6,868 bases of DNA, taken from NCBI GenBank assembly GCA_002049985.1, contig MVCY01000076.1:1-6868 (forward strand). Direction: 5' to 3'. A program made the position numbers and the translations under genes. Position 1 is the stretch's first letter. Every line of letters begins with the position of its first letter. This DNA comes from Candidatus Latescibacteria bacterium 4484_181. Lineage in GTDB: Bacteria > Latescibacterota > MVCY01. The notes under the pieces are model-generated. The model worked only from the letters and a program-made list of their open reading frames with translations, did not search any database and had not been told where the DNA came from. This document shows, piece by piece, positions 5,694 through 6,868 of this stretch.

Positions 5694-6057
5694 AATATGC
5701 CAGACAAAACCAGAGCCCCACTAAACAATGACCGTCATTTCAGTTCCTGACATTAACTGACTCGCAAGTAGTCCAGAATGCTTCACCTCTCTCGGAGGAA
5801 GAATGCCGCAGTGAGCGTGAAGGTCTTGATATTTGAAGCCCTTTTTCTCCTAGTTTCTTGTTTGTTCTCGCAAGTAACGGAAAAATCTGCTTCTTACGCT
5901 GGCATCAGCTTTATAGGTTTACAAAAAGCCCTTTTCGGTCACGCTGAGTTTCTCGAGATATCCCATAGGTTATTGCATCTGATCATTAAATTGCATTCTC
6001 TACTTGGTTCATAATCACAGTCTTGCTGCTTTTTAATAGTTGAGCAAAATTATCTTG
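5694..6057. other. Intergenic region without a supported gene
   Basis: About 360 bp separate the regulator remnant from the LysE-type gene. A plus-strand frame is open from 5778 to 6014. From GTG 5811, with GGAGGA 11 bases upstream, it would give 67 residues starting with a hydrophobic run that ends in LVSC, but an acidic residue sits inside that run and nothing further is recognisable. A 10-bp direct repeat, CTCGCAAGTA, occurs at 5761-5770 and 5867-5876. I could not identify a terminator or a confident promoter for the next gene. Confidence 0.5.
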
Positions 6058-6062
6058 TGAGA

Positions 6063-6069
6063 GGAGGGG
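6063..6069 (+). promoter_or_regulatory. Ribosome binding site that sets the TTG start of the LysE-type gene
   Basis: GGAGGGG lies with its GGAGG core 6 bases before TTG 6074. No in-frame ATG near the amino terminus has a comparable site, so the TTG start is preferred. Confidence 0.7.
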
Positions 6070-6073
6070 AAAA

Positions 6074-6739
6074 TTGACTCTTCAGCAGATATGGGTAACA
6101 GCTTTCTTGCTCGCCTTTTCCGGTGCTATGGTGCCGGGTCCGGTTCTGAGCGTCACTATTACTGAGACATCAAAAAGAGGAGCTGTGGCTGGTCCCCTGA
6201 TCGTTTTGGGCCACGGGATCCTGGAATTGGTGCTTATAATTGCTTTTTTCTTCGGGTTTTCACAATTTGTGATCGGCCCGACTTTCTTGAAGATCGTAGC
6301 TATTGCCGGTGGAGGGGTTCTGCTGTGGATGGGAGCGGCGATGACGATTAGTACCGCCAAGAGACCTATTTCACTTCAAGTGGTTGCTAACCAAGATAGA
6401 ACAACACATGCTACGTCTGTCCTCTTGGGGGCTGTTACCACCGCTAGCACACCCTTCTGGTACATCTGGTGGCTTACCGTGGGACTGACGTATCTCCTCC
6501 AATCTTTGAAGTACGGCAAAATAGGTGTCGGCCTGTTTTTCAGCGGACATATCCTGGCAGACTTAGCCTGGTATTCATTAGTAGCCTCCGGAATAACTTT
6601 AGGCAAGCGGTTTTTGAACGACGAACTTGTCTCTGCTGCCCCTTCAGAAATTCAGAAAAGACTTGACAAAACAACAGAAAGGATGTTATATTTATTTTTG
6701 TTTGCCAAAGACCTGATTGGTCAAGTGAGCGAAGTGTGA
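6074..6739 (+). CDS. LysE/RhtB-family inner-membrane exporter
   Basis: This is a 221-residue membrane protein of the LysE superfamily, whose characterised members export amino acids such as lysine, threonine or homoserine. The substrate cannot be told from the sequence. The diagnostic features are the first helix with G-A-M-V-P-G-P (residues 17-23) followed by a second helix with G-H-x-x-L-E (about 46-51), and the mid-protein S-T-P-F-W-Y-I-W-W segment (125-133), which takes the place of the common N-P-x-x-x-x-W motif. Hydrophobic stretches near residues 5-30, 38-67, 72-94, 113-142, 147-172 and 205-216 fit the usual six-helix plan. The start is TTG 6074, supported by its ribosome binding site. 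The gene stands alone between the decayed regulator and rpsT. No damage is seen. Confidence 0.85.
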   Translation: MTLQQIWVTAFLLAFSGAMVPGPVLSVTITETSKRGAVAGPLIVLGHGILELVLIIAFFFGFSQFVIGPTFLKIVAIAGGGVLLWMGAAMTISTAKRPISLQVVANQDRTTHATSVLLGAVTTASTPFWYIWWLTVGLTYLLQSLKYGKIGVGLFFSGHILADLAWYSLVASGITLGKRFLNDELVSAAPSEIQKRLDKTTERMLYLFLFAKDLIGQVSEV

Positions 6740-6808
6740 ATTGATTTGTCAAAGCGTCAGAGACCCCGGGGTAAAGGGAGAAGAGAAGTTTATTTCTGAC
6801 ATTTAGAT

Positions 6809-6818
6809 AAGGAGGTGA
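6809..6818 (+). promoter_or_regulatory. Strong ribosome binding site of rpsT
   Basis: AAGGAGGTGA precedes TTG 6823, with 7 bases between the GGAGG core and the start codon. It confirms the UUG start of the S20 gene. Confidence 0.8.
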
Positions 6819-6822
6819 GAGC

Positions 6823-6868
6823 TTGCCGCATCATAAGTCAGCATTTAAAAGGATGAGACAAGATAAGG
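6823..6868 (+). CDS. rpsT: Small ribosomal subunit protein bS20, first 15 codons (runs off the window)
   Basis: The last bases encode MPHHKSAFKRMRQDK from a TTG start. This matches the amino terminus of ribosomal protein S20, whose typical form is M-A-N-I-K-S-A-x-K-R-I/M-R-x-x-x. S20 binds 16S rRNA early in 30S assembly. The very strong ribosome binding site and the UUG start fit: E. coli rpsT also begins with UUG and is autoregulated at translation. Only a fragment is visible, so the identification rests on the short conserved motif K-S-A-x-K-R-x-R-Q and its context. It is separated from the LysE-type gene by 83 bp, and no clear promoter was found there. Confidence 0.85.
   Translation, partial: MPHHKSAFKRMRQDK

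Noticed and set aside
6763..6772. Palindrome ACCCCGGGGT between the LysE-type gene and rpsT
   Set aside because: It is only 10 bp, has no loop and no following T-run. It is too short to call a terminator or an operator.

Overview
The window looks like part of a bacterial chromosome from a diderm (outer-membrane) lineage. It carries sigma-54 (rpoN) and the lipopolysaccharide-export ATPase lptB in the classical lptB-rpoN order, with moderate GC, strong AGGAGGTGA-type ribosome binding sites and several UUG starts. I cannot fix the phylum from the sequence. Nothing points to a plasmid, phage or transposon, and I see no tRNA, rRNA, CRISPR array or insertion sequence.

Layout. Minus strand, read right to left: nfo (endonuclease IV, 2935-2096), then about 800 bp of decayed sequence that I read as remnants of lptC and lptA, then intact lptB (1266-544), then the 5' part of rpoN (476 to beyond base 1). 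Plus strand, from the divergent nfo/feoA gap: a good sigma-70-type promoter (3262-3290), intact feoA (3350-3607), a damaged feoB (3634-5248) and a frameshifted DtxR-family metal-responsive repressor (about 5263-5693). A mostly featureless gap follows, then a LysE-family exporter gene (6074-6739) and the first 15 codons of rpsT (ribosomal protein S20, UUG start, 6823 onward).

The most notable thing is a pattern of selective decay. The Feo ferrous-iron operon keeps an intact adaptor gene with a strong promoter and ribosome binding site. Its transporter gene has lost the coding sequence for the GTPase P-loop lysine and switch I through a frame-changing deletion, and its regulator is spread over several frames with stop codons. 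In the same window the periplasmic and membrane partners of LptB (LptA, LptC) appear as frameshifted remnants, while lptB, rpoN and nfo stay clean. Either this genome is losing iron-uptake and LPS-export genes, or the assembly carries errors. The feoB lesion removes roughly 80-90 bases, which a simple one-base sequencing indel does not explain.

Smaller signals include a run of short hairpins and a direct repeat around the lptB start, a perfect 10-bp inverted repeat and a 20-bp AT-rich dyad in the nfo/feoA gap, and a UUG start on rpsT.
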